Shown: piece after piece, positions 9,901-17,010 of the stretch
Numbering within the stretch: position 1 is the stretch's first letter
Layout of the letters: every line of letters starts with the position of its first letter
Program-made: the position numbers and the translations under genes
The notes under the pieces: model-generated
What the model was told of the DNA's origin: nothing
Database searches by the model: none
Seen by the model: only the letters and a program-made list of their open reading frames with translations
Assembly: GCA_023381945.1 (NCBI GenBank)
Contig: JAMCQY010000049.1
Location: 1 to 47,689, forward strand
Source of the DNA: Deltaproteobacteria bacterium
GTDB taxonomy: Bacteria; Desulfobacterota; Desulfobaccia; Desulfobaccales; 0-14-0-80-60-11
Length of the DNA stretch: 47,689 nt
Reading direction: 5' to 3'

Positions 9901-10078
9901 TCTGGGGAGCCTGTCCGGGGTATTCGGCGAAAACGATCACCTGGACGTCGGAAAGGTCGGGGATGGCGTCCACGGGCAGATTGTAAAGATGATGGATGCC
10001 GATGGCGATGATGATCAGGGTGAAGAGAATCACCAGGAAGCGGTTGCGGACTGCGGCCTCGATGATTTTGGCGATCAT
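6944..10078 (-). CDS. cusA: CusA/CzcA-type heavy-metal RND efflux pump
   Basis: Inner-membrane RND transporter of 1044 residues, full length for the HME family, exporting metal ions through a periplasmic adaptor and an outer-membrane channel. The start (MIAKIIEAAVRNRFLVILFT) leads into the first helix. Recognisable segments include MPPLDEGDLLYMPTLMPGVG, DPAPINMIETTIKLK and RIDMLSTGIKTPVGLK; the Met residues in these segments correspond to the three-Met Cu/Ag site described for E. coli CusA, arguing for monovalent Cu/Ag rather than Co/Zn/Cd. Helix 4 carries GLDAETGVVML-like and GVMVDAAVIMIENAHK segments typical of proton-relay regions. It follows cusB by 18 bp. Confidence 0.95.
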   Translation of the reverse strand: MIAKIIEAAVRNRFLVILFTLIIIAIGIHHLYNLPVDAIPDLSDVQVIVFAEYPGQAPQIVEDQVTYPIATTMLAVPNVRVVRGQSMFSMSFTYIIFQDGTDIYWARSRVLEYLSYLTGRLPAGVTPALGPDATGVGWVYEYVLHDTTGKYDLAQLRTMQDWYLRYALRTVRDVAEVASVGGYQKQYQVKVDPNKLASYGIPLSKVREAIRMSNNDVGGRIIEQAETAYLVRGLGYIKKVEDVESIVVGTDGKGTPVQVKHVAQVKLGPQLRLGIADVNGEGQAVAGIVVQRFGKNALEVIDRVKAKIKEFLPSLPPGVEIVPAYDRSALIERAIETLKGKLFEEMLIVSLVCVVFLLHMRSALVAIVNLPLGVLMALIVMYQMGLNANIMSLGGIAIAIGVMVDAAVIMIENAHKHIERAPPGTPREPLIIEAAKEVGPSLFFSLLIITVSFLPVFGLTGESGRLFKPLAYTKTFAMAAAALLAITVVPILMIYFITGKIPKEERNPLNRVTMAAYHPVLKFVLRFRKTAILVAVLLMGVTLYPASQLGTEFMPPLDEGDLLYMPTLMPGVGYTEATAFMQQTDRIIHTFPEVEHVLGKAGRSDSATDPAPINMIETTIKLKDKKYWRPGYTTHHLIRDLDAAVKFPGVGNAWTFPIRTRIDMLSTGIKTPVGLKFIGPDLKVLDELSNQAEVILKGLPGSASVYYERVLGQYYTDFAINRDECARYGLTVGDVQDVIMSALGGMDITNTVEGLERYTVNLRYFQDYRERPSMLRRILIPTPTGAQIPMEQVAKIRTTLGPPMIRTEGARPTAWTYVDIRDIDLGTYVENAKKAIEAGVKLPPGYSTLWSGQFEYLQEARARLKLIIPIAIVLVFILLYINTASLAKVAIVFLAVPFSLVGATWLIWALGYDVSVAVVVGLIALAGLDAETGVVMLLYLDIAYHRALDEGRMKTLDDLEEAVMHGAVLRLRPKLMTVMAILVGLLPIMWSTGTGADMMKRIAAPMVGGVITSFIMELLIYPCIFTLWKWNSEVKKQKFTSTTI

Positions 10079-10096
10079 GAGTCAATAACCTTTGTT

Positions 10097-11524
10097 TTAA
10101 TGCTTATGAGTTGGCGGTTGGGCCTTTTCTTTTTCGCTGGGGGCAGGCATGCCCGGCATGCCCGGCATTCCCGGCATCGGTGCGCCCGGCTTCGTCGGCG
10201 GTGCGGCCTTTTCTTTTTCGCCGGGTGCAGACATGCCGGGCATCAGTGTCATCTTTCTCACCGCTTCCCGAATTCTGGATTCGGAATCCAGCAGGAACTG
10301 GGCCGAAATGACCACTTCTTCTCCGCCTTTCAGGCCCTCAAGTACTTCACGCCATTCGCCTTCCCCTTCCAGGCCGACCTTGATTTCCCGGGGCTCGAAT
10401 TGCCCCTTTCCCAGGGCGATGAAGACCAGGTGCTTTTCACCGGAGTCCAGGACCGCCTCCGGGGGCAACGCCACCACCGGACGGGGCAAGGAGGACTTGA
10501 TCTCCACCTGGGCGAACATTTCCGGTTTCAGCTTGATGCCGGGATTGGGGAACTTTAGGCGCACCCTGGCGGTGCGGGTCTCCGTCTTCAAATAGGGGTA
10601 GATGTATTCAACTCTACCGGTATAAGTTTCTCCCGGCAGGTATTGCAGGGTCATGACGGCTGTCTGCCCCACCTTCACCCAGGGAAGCTCGTATTCATAA
10701 ACTTGCGCGTCCACCCATACATAGGTCAGGTCGGCCAGTTCCAGCAGGGTCATCCCCGATTGGACGAACATGCCCTGGGTTACCATGCGCTTGGTGACGA
10801 TGCCGGTTACCGGCGAAAGCAGGTAAAGGTTCTTTTTCACCTGGCCGGTTCTTTCCAGAGTAGCAATCTCGGCGGGAGTAATATCGAAATAGCTCAGGCG
10901 TTGGCGGGAGACTTCAGCCAGGCGGCGCGCCCCGTCCGTCACTTCGGGGAAGGGACTTTTGCCCAAGGCCTTGAGATTGCGCAGGGCCAGCAAATATTCC
11001 TGTTGGGCCGGCACCAGCTCGCGGCTGTAGATGTTAATAAGCCTTTGGCCTTTGCGGACCAGCGCGCCGGTTATCTTGGTATAGAGGAAGGTGACCCAAC
11101 CGTCCACCTTGGTATTCACTACGTTCAACTGCGTCTCATCGTAGTTGACCAGGCCCACCGCCCGGATGGACCGGGTGAGGGGGCGCACCTCCACCTTGCC
11201 TAATTTAAGGCCCATGGACTGCATGGTATTGGGATCGACGGCGATGGCGCCGGGGGCGGCCCCCTCCTCCCCTTCATAGACCGGCACCAGGTCCATGCCC
11301 ATGGGGTCCTTGCCGGGTTTGCTGCTCACATATTTGGGGTCCATGGAAGAGACCCAATACTTGATCTTCTTGCCTTCCTTGGCCTCTGGAGCAGCCGCGC
11401 CGGGACTTGGAGCGCCATGCTTCATCACCCGGTAGCCGGATAGATACAACCCGCCCCAAAAGGCCAAGGCGATGATCAAGCCAAATAGAAGGCTCAATAA
11501 AACATAGCGGCGCGCTGTGCTCAT
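10097..11524 (-). CDS. cusB: CusB-type periplasmic adaptor with N-terminal metal-binding domain
   Basis: Membrane-fusion protein of 475 residues linking CusA to the outer-membrane channel. An N-terminal membrane anchor (YVLLSLLFGLIIALAFWGG) is followed at about residues 53-86 by a degenerate heavy-metal-binding domain (KYWVSSMDPKYVSSKPGK, then DPMGMDLVPVYE) in which the usual cysteines are absent but Met remains. Barrel-sandwich, alpha-hairpin and beta-barrel domains follow (VRKGQRLINIYSRELVPAQQ, LSPVTGIVTKRMVTQGMFV). The C-terminal tail is low in complexity, with repeated MPGMPGMPGM and a final HKH, a likely flexible Cu-binding tail. The start overlaps the cusC stop (ATGA) and has GGGAGGTAAG upstream. 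Confidence 0.93.
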   Translation of the reverse strand: MSTARRYVLLSLLFGLIIALAFWGGLYLSGYRVMKHGAPSPGAAAPEAKEGKKIKYWVSSMDPKYVSSKPGKDPMGMDLVPVYEGEEGAAPGAIAVDPNTMQSMGLKLGKVEVRPLTRSIRAVGLVNYDETQLNVVNTKVDGWVTFLYTKITGALVRKGQRLINIYSRELVPAQQEYLLALRNLKALGKSPFPEVTDGARRLAEVSRQRLSYFDITPAEIATLERTGQVKKNLYLLSPVTGIVTKRMVTQGMFVQSGMTLLELADLTYVWVDAQVYEYELPWVKVGQTAVMTLQYLPGETYTGRVEYIYPYLKTETRTARVRLKFPNPGIKLKPEMFAQVEIKSSLPRPVVALPPEAVLDSGEKHLVFIALGKGQFEPREIKVGLEGEGEWREVLEGLKGGEEVVISAQFLLDSESRIREAVRKMTLMPGMSAPGEKEKAAPPTKPGAPMPGMPGMPGMPAPSEKEKAQPPTHKH

Positions 11525-12837
11525 TTCTTACCTCCCGGAGGGCGGGGCAATTCCTGCCCCACCAGCCACTCTAATTCGGCCCAATTTGTTTCGAATTCAT
11601 TAAGATATTCTTGTAATTGAATTTGGGTATTATAAACGGCGATCACATTCTGGTAGAGCTGGGCGAAGGTTAAGGTCCCCACCTGGTAAGCGGGCAGGGA
11701 AGCATTGGCCGCCTGCTGCGCCTGGGGGATAATTCCCTGCGAAAAGAGTATTATCTGCTGGGATAGGCGCTGCAATTTGGCGTGGCGGTCCTTGATGGCC
11801 GCGGCCAGTTGAACCCAGGCGTTCCGGTAGGCGTCTTTGGCCGCGTCCTGTTTGTGCATCTCTTCCCTGATTCTGGGCTTGATCTTGGCGCTCTGCCAGA
11901 TGGGCAGGTTGATCAGGAACCTGGTGCCAAACATGTCGGCCCGCTTCTGTTCCAGACTATTCTCCCGCAGGGCGTAATTGACTCCGATGGTAAGGTCCGG
12001 GTAATACTCCTTCTTGGCCAGGTCCACGGCCTTTCCCTGCTTGGCGATGATGGCCTGCAGGGCCTGAAGCTGAGGGCGGGCCTCGGCCCGGGCCAGCAAA
12101 TCCTCCAGTTTCAGGTTGAACGGCCGGGGCTTCAGGGGCTGAGGCTGGGCGACGGCGGTCTGGGGCGGCTTGTTGCGCAGGGCGTTCAAATCCGCCAGGA
12201 AGGATTGCTCCTTCTGGGTCCATTGAAAGAGGCGGTCCAGGTAATTGCCCAGCTCCACCTGGGCCTGGAGGACGTCGGCCTGCTGGCCCTGGCCCACGCC
12301 ATAACGGGTTTCGGCCACCTTGACCACCTGCTCCCAGGTCTGCTTGTTCCTCTCGGTCAGGTCGTAATTGCTGTAGGCCTTGGACAGGCCCCAGTAAGCC
12401 ACCAGCACCTTGGCCCGCACTTCGTTGTATTTATCGTGAAAGATATATTCATCGGAGCGGGCTTGTTCGCCGGCCACTTCGGAGCGCAGGCGGCGCTTGC
12501 CGTAGAAGGGAATCTTCTGGGAGAGTTCGAACATCTTTTGAGTCATTTCGTCCTGGCTGAAGCTCCAGGTGTCGGTGGGCAGGTTGGTGATGGCGAAGGA
12601 GGCCTCCGGGTCGTCGAAGGCCCTGGCGGAGCGGATGGTCTGTTTGGAGGCTTTGTATATCGCCCCCATCTGCTTCACTTCGGGATTGGCCTTGAGGGCT
12701 TCCTGGACCAGGGCCTGTAGATCGGGCGGCAGGTTCGCATTGCCTTGGGCCCCAAGTGAATTCGCCGGGCCTAAACCAACCAAGGCTCCAAATACAAGGG
12801 CCAATGCCGCCATGGAAGCACGCTGTTTACGCCCCAT
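11521..12837 (-). CDS. cusC: TolC-family outer-membrane efflux channel (CusC-like)
   Basis: A 438-residue outer-membrane factor with a signal peptide (ALALVFGALVGLGPANSLGAQG) and two long helical repeats with the TolC-family pattern (KANPEVKQMGAIYKASKQTI; PDLTIGVNYALRE; ARPQLQALQAIIAKQGKAVD). No lipobox is visible, unlike E. coli CusC. As first gene of the three-gene efflux unit it overlaps cusB by four bases. AGGAGAAAGGA lies directly before the ATG. Function as exit duct of the metal pump is inferred from position; TolC-family proteins by themselves do not show substrate. Confidence 0.92.
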   Translation of the reverse strand: MGRKQRASMAALALVFGALVGLGPANSLGAQGNANLPPDLQALVQEALKANPEVKQMGAIYKASKQTIRSARAFDDPEASFAITNLPTDTWSFSQDEMTQKMFELSQKIPFYGKRRLRSEVAGEQARSDEYIFHDKYNEVRAKVLVAYWGLSKAYSNYDLTERNKQTWEQVVKVAETRYGVGQGQQADVLQAQVELGNYLDRLFQWTQKEQSFLADLNALRNKPPQTAVAQPQPLKPRPFNLKLEDLLARAEARPQLQALQAIIAKQGKAVDLAKKEYYPDLTIGVNYALRENSLEQKRADMFGTRFLINLPIWQSAKIKPRIREEMHKQDAAKDAYRNAWVQLAAAIKDRHAKLQRLSQQIILFSQGIIPQAQQAANASLPAYQVGTLTFAQLYQNVIAVYNTQIQLQEYLNEFETNWAELEWLVGQELPRPPGGKK

Positions 12838-12975
12838 TCCTTTCTCCTCTCCGGTGATTAAACATCTTCATGAGCACTGATAAAGAGTCCTTGAGAACCT
12901 CAAATAGATTAGGCGGATTCGGCGTCCCGGTCAATCTTTTTGACTTTTTTATGCTGGTTTTTGATTTCCCTCCAA

Positions 12976-13086
12976 CTAGGTTTTTGTCTCTTCCAGTGGC
13001 CGCTGATGCCGGTTCTGGTATTTTTCGGCCTGGGGAGCGCTCATCTGTGTATCATGATGCACACCGTTCGCCCCTTTAATGCTCAT
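12976..13086 (-). CDS. possible 36-residue His-containing small protein
   Basis: The short frame begins MSIKGANGVHHDTQMSAPQA and ends REETKT-like charged residues (LEETKT). Its ATG lies within the last codons of the DUF2231-cytochrome gene (11-base overlap) and GGGGGAGG stands five bases before it. That sequence also encodes the Gly run of the upstream protein, so it may be fortuitous. No family is recognised. It lies in the metal-efflux run, so a small metal-associated peptide is conceivable, but the call is weak. Confidence 0.3.
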   Translation of the reverse strand: MSIKGANGVHHDTQMSAPQAEKYQNRHQRPLEETKT

Positions 13087-13804
13087 GATGGCCTCCCCCT
13101 TGCAAAACTGCGGTGAGATATGCATACAGTTGTCTGGCCTGGTCATCGGAGATTTTCTGGGACGGAAAGTCCGGCATGGGCCCTTTCTGGCCGTTGTCCA
13201 GGCGGGGGTCACGGATAAAGGAAATGAAGGAATTGAGGTCCGTCAGATTATTGGACCCAAAGAGAGGCATATCCGGCGTGACGGCATTGCCCATGTTGGG
13301 GTGGCAGGCCATGCAGTTGTTCTCAAAGAGCCTTTTCCCGGCTTCGAGGCTCACGGGCGCGGCCGGCGCCCGCCCCCCGAAAACCAACCGGCCGCCATAG
13401 TATCCCAATCCAACCACGGTGAAGAAGGCGATGAAATAAATGGCCAGGAGGGCCTTGGATTCCTCCCGGCCAGTAAAAACCAGGAGCATCCCAAAGGAGA
13501 GCAGCAGGAATAAAAAGCCGGCCAGGTAAATCTTGGTGAGGATGGGCGGCAGCCAGGCCCCCTGGTACCAATGCTGCCAGTCCATGAAGCCCAGGAGCAC
13601 GGTGGGAAAGATAAATACCCAGGCCAAGACCAGGCAGTAGCGCGCCGCCCGTGCCAGAGACGGTTGTCTCCGGAGCCGTGCCAGGACCGCGAAAATCAGG
13701 GCCGCGGCCACCAGCCCGATGGTTAAATGGGTCAGGGGCGGGTGGATGGGTTCGAAGTAGCCGATGGCGTACAGGGCGCGGTAAACCGGGTTGAAAATGG
13801 TCAT
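13076..13804 (-). CDS. DUF2231-type membrane protein fused to cytochrome c domain
   Basis: A 242-residue protein with four or five hydrophobic helices in the first 140 residues, starting near IHPPLTHLTIGLVAAALIFAV, the pattern of DUF2231 membrane proteins. A periplasmic class I cytochrome c domain follows, with the haem site CMACH at residues 164-168, and a possible axial Met in GPMPDFPSQ. The C-terminus is HHEH. A good ribosome-binding site (GGAGGG) precedes the ATG at 13804. It probably passes electrons between membrane and periplasm; partner and direction are unknown. Its location upstream of cusCBA suggests a link to metal redox chemistry (inference). Confidence 0.82.
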   Translation of the reverse strand: MTIFNPVYRALYAIGYFEPIHPPLTHLTIGLVAAALIFAVLARLRRQPSLARAARYCLVLAWVFIFPTVLLGFMDWQHWYQGAWLPPILTKIYLAGFLFLLLSFGMLLVFTGREESKALLAIYFIAFFTVVGLGYYGGRLVFGGRAPAAPVSLEAGKRLFENNCMACHPNMGNAVTPDMPLFGSNNLTDLNSFISFIRDPRLDNGQKGPMPDFPSQKISDDQARQLYAYLTAVLQGGGHHEH

Positions 13805-13916
13805 GAGATTTCCCTCCTGCTCTCCTGTTCGGGTCGAGCACCAGCAGCAAGGCTCTTGCCATCAAGATGATAAGAGAATCACCCCCCCCTGGTAGGACGC
13901 CTCCCCGTATCGCCGG

Positions 13917-14294
13917 TTAATGTTTGTGCGCCTTCTGCTTTTGCATTTGGCCCTTCATCTGCTGGAGCCGCTGCTGCATTTCTTTAAGTTGTTCGGTCTG
14001 TTGTTTCTCCATCTCCGGGCTCATGGAACCTTGCATCTGTTGCATCATCTGTCCCATCTGGCCCATCATCTGCATCATCTGCTGATGCTGTTCCGGGGTC
14101 ATCTTCTGGGACATCATCATCTTGTGCATGTTACCCATCATGTTGGACATCATGCCCATATTGTTCATCATGCCCTGTTCCATCATGTGCTGGCCGGGCT
14201 CCATCTTTTCCATGCCTTTCATCTGGGCTCCCACCGATCCGGAAACCAGAATCAAAGCCGCTGCCAGAATCACCATCAACACTCTTTGGTTCAT
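13917..14294 (-). CDS. exported Met-rich protein, probable copper/silver binder
   Basis: A 125-residue secreted protein. A signal peptide (MNQRVLMVILAAALILVSGS, cleaved near VGA) is followed by a mature region extremely rich in Met, Gln and His (MMEQGMMNNMGMMSNMMGNM and GQMGQMMQQMQ) and ending KAHKH. Met clusters of this type bind Cu(I) and Ag(I) in periplasmic proteins. An upstream in-frame start at 14339 exists, but the ATG at 14294 has AGGAGG about ten bases before it and begins the signal peptide. It sits immediately upstream of the cytochrome fusion and cusCBA, fitting a periplasmic metal-sequestering role; a specific family was not recognised. Confidence 0.82.
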   Translation of the reverse strand: MNQRVLMVILAAALILVSGSVGAQMKGMEKMEPGQHMMEQGMMNNMGMMSNMMGNMHKMMMSQKMTPEQHQQMMQMMGQMGQMMQQMQGSMSPEMEKQQTEQLKEMQQRLQQMKGQMQKQKAHKH

Positions 14295-14573
14295 AATCCC
14301 AAACCTCCTTGCATGGCATTTGAGGGCAGGGAGCAACATCCCGCCCCTATTTCACGATAGTTCCCTTCTCCCTGCGTTTCAAGGGTGGATTTTAGAGTTA
14401 TTGAATCGCTCGGAACGGCCAGATGCCCAGTTTCGTTGCCGGCGGCCCCTACTGACCGCGAACCTCCTGGCCTCGCCCGCCTCGTTTCAGGCAGGGCTCA
14501 GGATTGGTGCAACCCATAAAAATAGCGCAAGGCCAAGGGGTTAATAATATTTCAGATTATAATATCGAAACAC

Positions 14574-14858
14574 TCAATGACGTCCACCACCAAAACCACC
14601 ACCATGTCCATAACCGCCATGATGTCCATAACCGCGATATCTATAACGACCATGTCCATAACCATATCCTGGTGTAGTGAATGGATAACCATAATGCGGC
14701 GCGCCATATGGACTGTCGTAATATGGGGTGCTATAACGATAACCAGAATATGGATAGGCCCCATAATAAGCCCCGGGATAAGATCCATAATAGGCGTCAG
14801 CGCATCCCAAAAATATAAATATAATTATACATATAGCATACTTATAAAAGGTTGACAT
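14574..14858 (-). CDS. Tyr/Gly/His-rich small lipoprotein
   Basis: A 94-residue predicted lipoprotein: the signal (CIIIFIFLGC) ends in a lipobox-like FLGC around residue 19. The mature part is almost entirely Tyr, Gly, Pro and His, with repeats such as YYGSYPGAYYGAYPYSGY and GHGRYRYRGYGHHGGYGHGG. Such chains are usually disordered surface or periplasmic proteins. A GAGGGGG ribosome-binding site is present six bases before the ATG. The His and Tyr content and its place beside the Met-rich protein are compatible with metal binding, but that is inference. Its AT-rich first 25 codons contrast with the neighbours. Confidence 0.75.
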   Translation of the reverse strand: MSTFYKYAICIIIFIFLGCADAYYGSYPGAYYGAYPYSGYRYSTPYYDSPYGAPHYGYPFTTPGYGYGHGRYRYRGYGHHGGYGHGGGFGGGRH

Positions 14859-14939
14859 AACGCCCCCTCTATTTTACGAGCAGCAGTTTGCTTACCCTGC
14901 GGCCCAGGCAAACCTGAGTTCCTCAGGGCGTCTCTGGCC

Positions 14940-15407
14940 CTATTTTTGCCGCAGCTTCATATGTTCTTCCATCATCTCTTCCCGGCATTTTTGAAAGAAC
15001 AATAGGTACTGCCCCTGCTGCACGGGAGTCAACATGGCCATTTCCTTGTCCCGCTGGGATTCGAAGGAATTGACCATCCTGCCCTGATCCGCCAGTATCG
15101 CGGCCACCAAGCCTTTGATCCTGGTCTCATCGGTGGGGGCGGCAGCCAAGGCATTCTGCAACTCGGCCTCGGATTTCCTCAAGCGCTCAACGAGTTCATT
15201 GCGTTCCTTGGAAAACCTTTCTTCCAAGCCGTTAAAGTCCTTGGCTTTTTCCGGGCTGAGCTTCAGTTCTTTAACCAGCATGGCCCGGTGCATTTTATGC
15301 ATCTCATCCCAGTACCCTCCTTTCTCCTGCCCCAGGGCTGGGATCGGAAGCAAACCGGCCAGAATCAAAAAAATTAGGAAATTGCGAAAAAAGGATTTAA
15401 TTCCCAT
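14940..15407 (-). CDS. periplasmic Spy/CpxP/ZraP-like metal-sensing chaperone
   Basis: A 155-residue exported helical protein. The signal peptide (FFRNFLIFLILAGLLPIPALG) is followed by charged helices with MHKMHRAMLVKELKLSPEKA and EMAMLTPVQQGQYLLFFQ, the second being the LTxxQ motif of the Spy/CpxP/ZraP family. These proteins bind metals or unfolded proteins and often dampen envelope-stress kinases. The frame is open to 15563, but ATG 15407 has AGGAGAGGT in front and begins the signal peptide. It is the most upstream gene of the metal cluster on this strand. Family assignment is likely; partner kinase not seen nearby. Confidence 0.78.
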   Translation of the reverse strand: MGIKSFFRNFLIFLILAGLLPIPALGQEKGGYWDEMHKMHRAMLVKELKLSPEKAKDFNGLEERFSKERNELVERLRKSEAELQNALAAAPTDETRIKGLVAAILADQGRMVNSFESQRDKEMAMLTPVQQGQYLLFFQKCREEMMEEHMKLRQK

Positions 15408-15915
15408 GGTTACCTCTCCTATTATTGTGATTATCCTTAAAGCCTCAATAGGCAACAGTATCTTATTGGCTGACATAAGGCCCCGGTTATACTGGTCGGA
15501 ATCAACTATCAGCGGATAGATTGTTAAGCGGAATAACTTCCGTAATGATGGAGCCTCTAGCAAAATTCATTTAGAGAACGGAGAATCTTCTTAATTGCCG
15601 GATAATTCCCTGGTGGCACAGGCTTTCCAGGCTGTGCAAGGGCAGGCTGAAGCCTGCGGCCACATTTTGCAAGAGGCTCAATGGGCTCTCCATAAACATT
15701 GCCACCAGGTCTCTTGCCTGCATGGCATTCTCCATTTCAGGCAGCCTCATTTTTATGGAATTTCATATGAATACGTATTGAAATGATTTAGCTGAAAGAT
15801 ACAATAGTAATGTAATCGGAATTGTCAAGATCGAACCGGTTGGGGAAGATGTGCGTCAGGAAGTCGGTTAAAATTAAAGTGAGATATCCGTACTTTTGCT
15901 TAAAGGAACAAGGTC
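15408..15915. other. 508-bp intergenic region with palindromic repeat
   Basis: No convincing gene is present. At 15612-15663 lies a pair of short inverted repeats (GGCACAGGCTTTCCAGGCTGTGC and GGCAGGCTGAAGCCTGCGGC, read in parts) that recur elsewhere in the window. The rest is AT-rich and must contain the divergent promoters for the Spy-like gene and the gene at 15916, but no clear -35/-10 pair was chosen. Confidence 0.6.
15612..15663. repeat. short inverted repeats, CAGGCT family
   Basis: Two adjacent hairpins: CACAGGCTTTCCAGGCTGTG, then GCAGGCTGAAGCCTGC. The same sequence types recur at 33170-33193, 35726-35754 and within 27775-27901, always between genes. Confidence 0.75.
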
Positions 15916-16275
15916 ATGTTTAAAGGTTCAAGACAGATTTGGTGGCTGGCCTTCTCCTTGGCGGCCGCAATATTCATCATCACCTCAAGCGCCTTTGCTG
16001 AAAAGCTGCTCTGTGTTTCCAGGCAAGAAATCAGAGGAGAAGAGACGGTGGGGCAATGCCTGGCCAAGGGAGACCGATTCGCCGTCATGGATGACCAGGG
16101 CCGCGTGCGCCTCGTAGGCCCTCAGGAAATGGAGGCGCTGAGGAAGTACCGCCCCGAAATATTGGAAATGCGGGCATACGGCCTGAAATGCACAGAGCTA
16201 GCCCCTGACATCCCCAGGGGAAAGCCCTTGCGGCCTCCCTTTCTGGAGATGGGTCCCGGCGGCCCGGCCCGGTGA
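15916..16275 (+). CDS. exported protein of unknown function
   Basis: A 119-residue protein with a clear signal peptide (WWLAFSLAAAIFIITSSAFA, cleaved before EKLLC). The mature part is about 90 residues with three cysteines (LLCV, GQCLAKGD, GLKCTEL), two of which could form a disulfide, and a Pro-rich end. I recognise no family. It is the only plus-strand gene in the first 22 kb and is convergent with the selenoprotein gene. AAGGAACAAGGT precedes the start. Confidence 0.6.
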   Translation: MFKGSRQIWWLAFSLAAAIFIITSSAFAEKLLCVSRQEIRGEETVGQCLAKGDRFAVMDDQGRVRLVGPQEMEALRKYRPEILEMRAYGLKCTELAPDIPRGKPLRPPFLEMGPGGPAR

Positions 16276-16284
16276 ACAATGAAG

Positions 16285-16312
16285 GGGGACGGGCGTTGAC
16301 CCGGCCGTCCCC
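16285..16312. terminator. hairpin between convergent genes
   Basis: Eight-base-pair GC stem GGGGACGG/CCGTCCCC with a GC-rich loop, ten bases after the stop at 16275 and 14 before the stop of the convergent gene. No strong T run follows on either side, so its strength as an intrinsic terminator is uncertain. Confidence 0.5.
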
Positions 16313-16325
16313 GGAATGACGGAAG

Positions 16326-16886
16326 TTATTTTACCACGGCCTTGATGCCTTTCAAGGCCTCTGCAGCATCTTGAAACGCCCCTACATGAACCCAGATGAT
16401 TTTTCCGGACTTATCCAAAACCATCGTTACCGGATAATAGGGGAAATTTAAAGCCTTGGCAAAAGTGGAGTTGGGATCGGCAAGCTGCGGGAAAGGCACC
16501 TTATGGAACGCCTTCCACATTTTCATCGCGGTTTCATCATTGTCCTTGCCCACCGCCAGGAATTTCAGCTTCCCTTTGAGAACCTGGTCCTGGTTGACCA
16601 GATTGTAAAGCTCGTTTAGCACAGGAGCCTGTGCCATACAATACGGTCACGCCGTATTCATCTGCTCTACCAAGACGTATGGAGCTTCAATATCCTGCAA
16701 GCTGAATTCCACCGCCTTATTTAACCCTAAGTACTTGGCGTCCTCATCGGACATGGGCTTGGGAAATTTCACGTTGCCCAGGGTCTGCCCCAATGTGGGC
16801 TCCGCCCCAACAGCCAAGGACACGGCGCCAAATAGGAAGATCAGCGCCAGGCAACCTGTTACCATTGCCATCCTTTTACGATTCAT
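16326..16886 (-). CDS. periplasmic thioredoxin-fold selenoprotein (Sec-Pro-Tyr-Cys), UGA read through
   Basis: Read as one 186-residue chain with an in-frame TGA at 16649-16647 decoded as selenocysteine (residue 80). The N-terminal signal is MNRKRMAMVTGCLALIFLFG, cleaved near VGA. After a redoxin-like segment (NKAVEFSLQDIEAPYVLVEQ) comes MNTA-Sec-PYC-MAQAPVLNEL, placing Sec exactly at the first Cys of the CxxC active site of TlpA/redoxin-type proteins. Downstream parts (LKFLAVGKDNDETA, FPYYPVTMVLDKSGKIIWVHVGAF) complete the thioredoxin fold including the cis-Pro region (YYPVT). A stem-loop suited to a bacterial SECIS follows the UGA. The ATG at 16886 has GGAGG close upstream. Probable role: thiol or peroxide redox in the periplasm. 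The main alternative is a nonsense mutation, which would have to have hit this one codon. Confidence 0.85.
16618..16635 (-). promoter_or_regulatory. candidate bacterial SECIS element
   Basis: In the mRNA this is GGCACAG, loop GCUC, CUGUGCU: a seven-pair stem including one terminal G-U pair. The loop begins with G, 18 nucleotides after the UGA. Bacterial SECIS elements are described as short stem-loops just downstream of the UGA with a guanine at the start of the apical loop, bound by SelB; this one fits that description. Confidence 0.7.
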
Positions 16887-17010
16887 CGCTCCTCCTCGAT
16901 TGCAGATTTGGTTGCTGCTGTTGCGACTGGTTAGAAAGCTAAATCTCTCGGAAGATATCGGCATTCCAGCCCTTATCTTTATGCTTTTGCCGCAGCCGGC
17001 TGCAAATTTA

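Noticed and set aside
11782..12720. Long plus-strand frame (312 codons) opposite cusC
   Set aside because: It is antisense to an unmistakable TolC-family gene; long opposite-strand frames arise from GC-rich third positions.
14552..14788. Ile/Met/Val-rich frame overlapping the Tyr/Gly lipoprotein
   Set aside because: Out-of-frame translation of the same repetitive DNA; the lipoprotein frame has signal, lipobox and ribosome site.
16326..16637. Separate small thioredoxin-like protein starting MAQAPVLNEL
   Set aside because: It has no ribosome-binding site, lacks the N-terminal half of the fold and is in phase with the upstream signal-peptide frame; the joined UGA reading explains both pieces.
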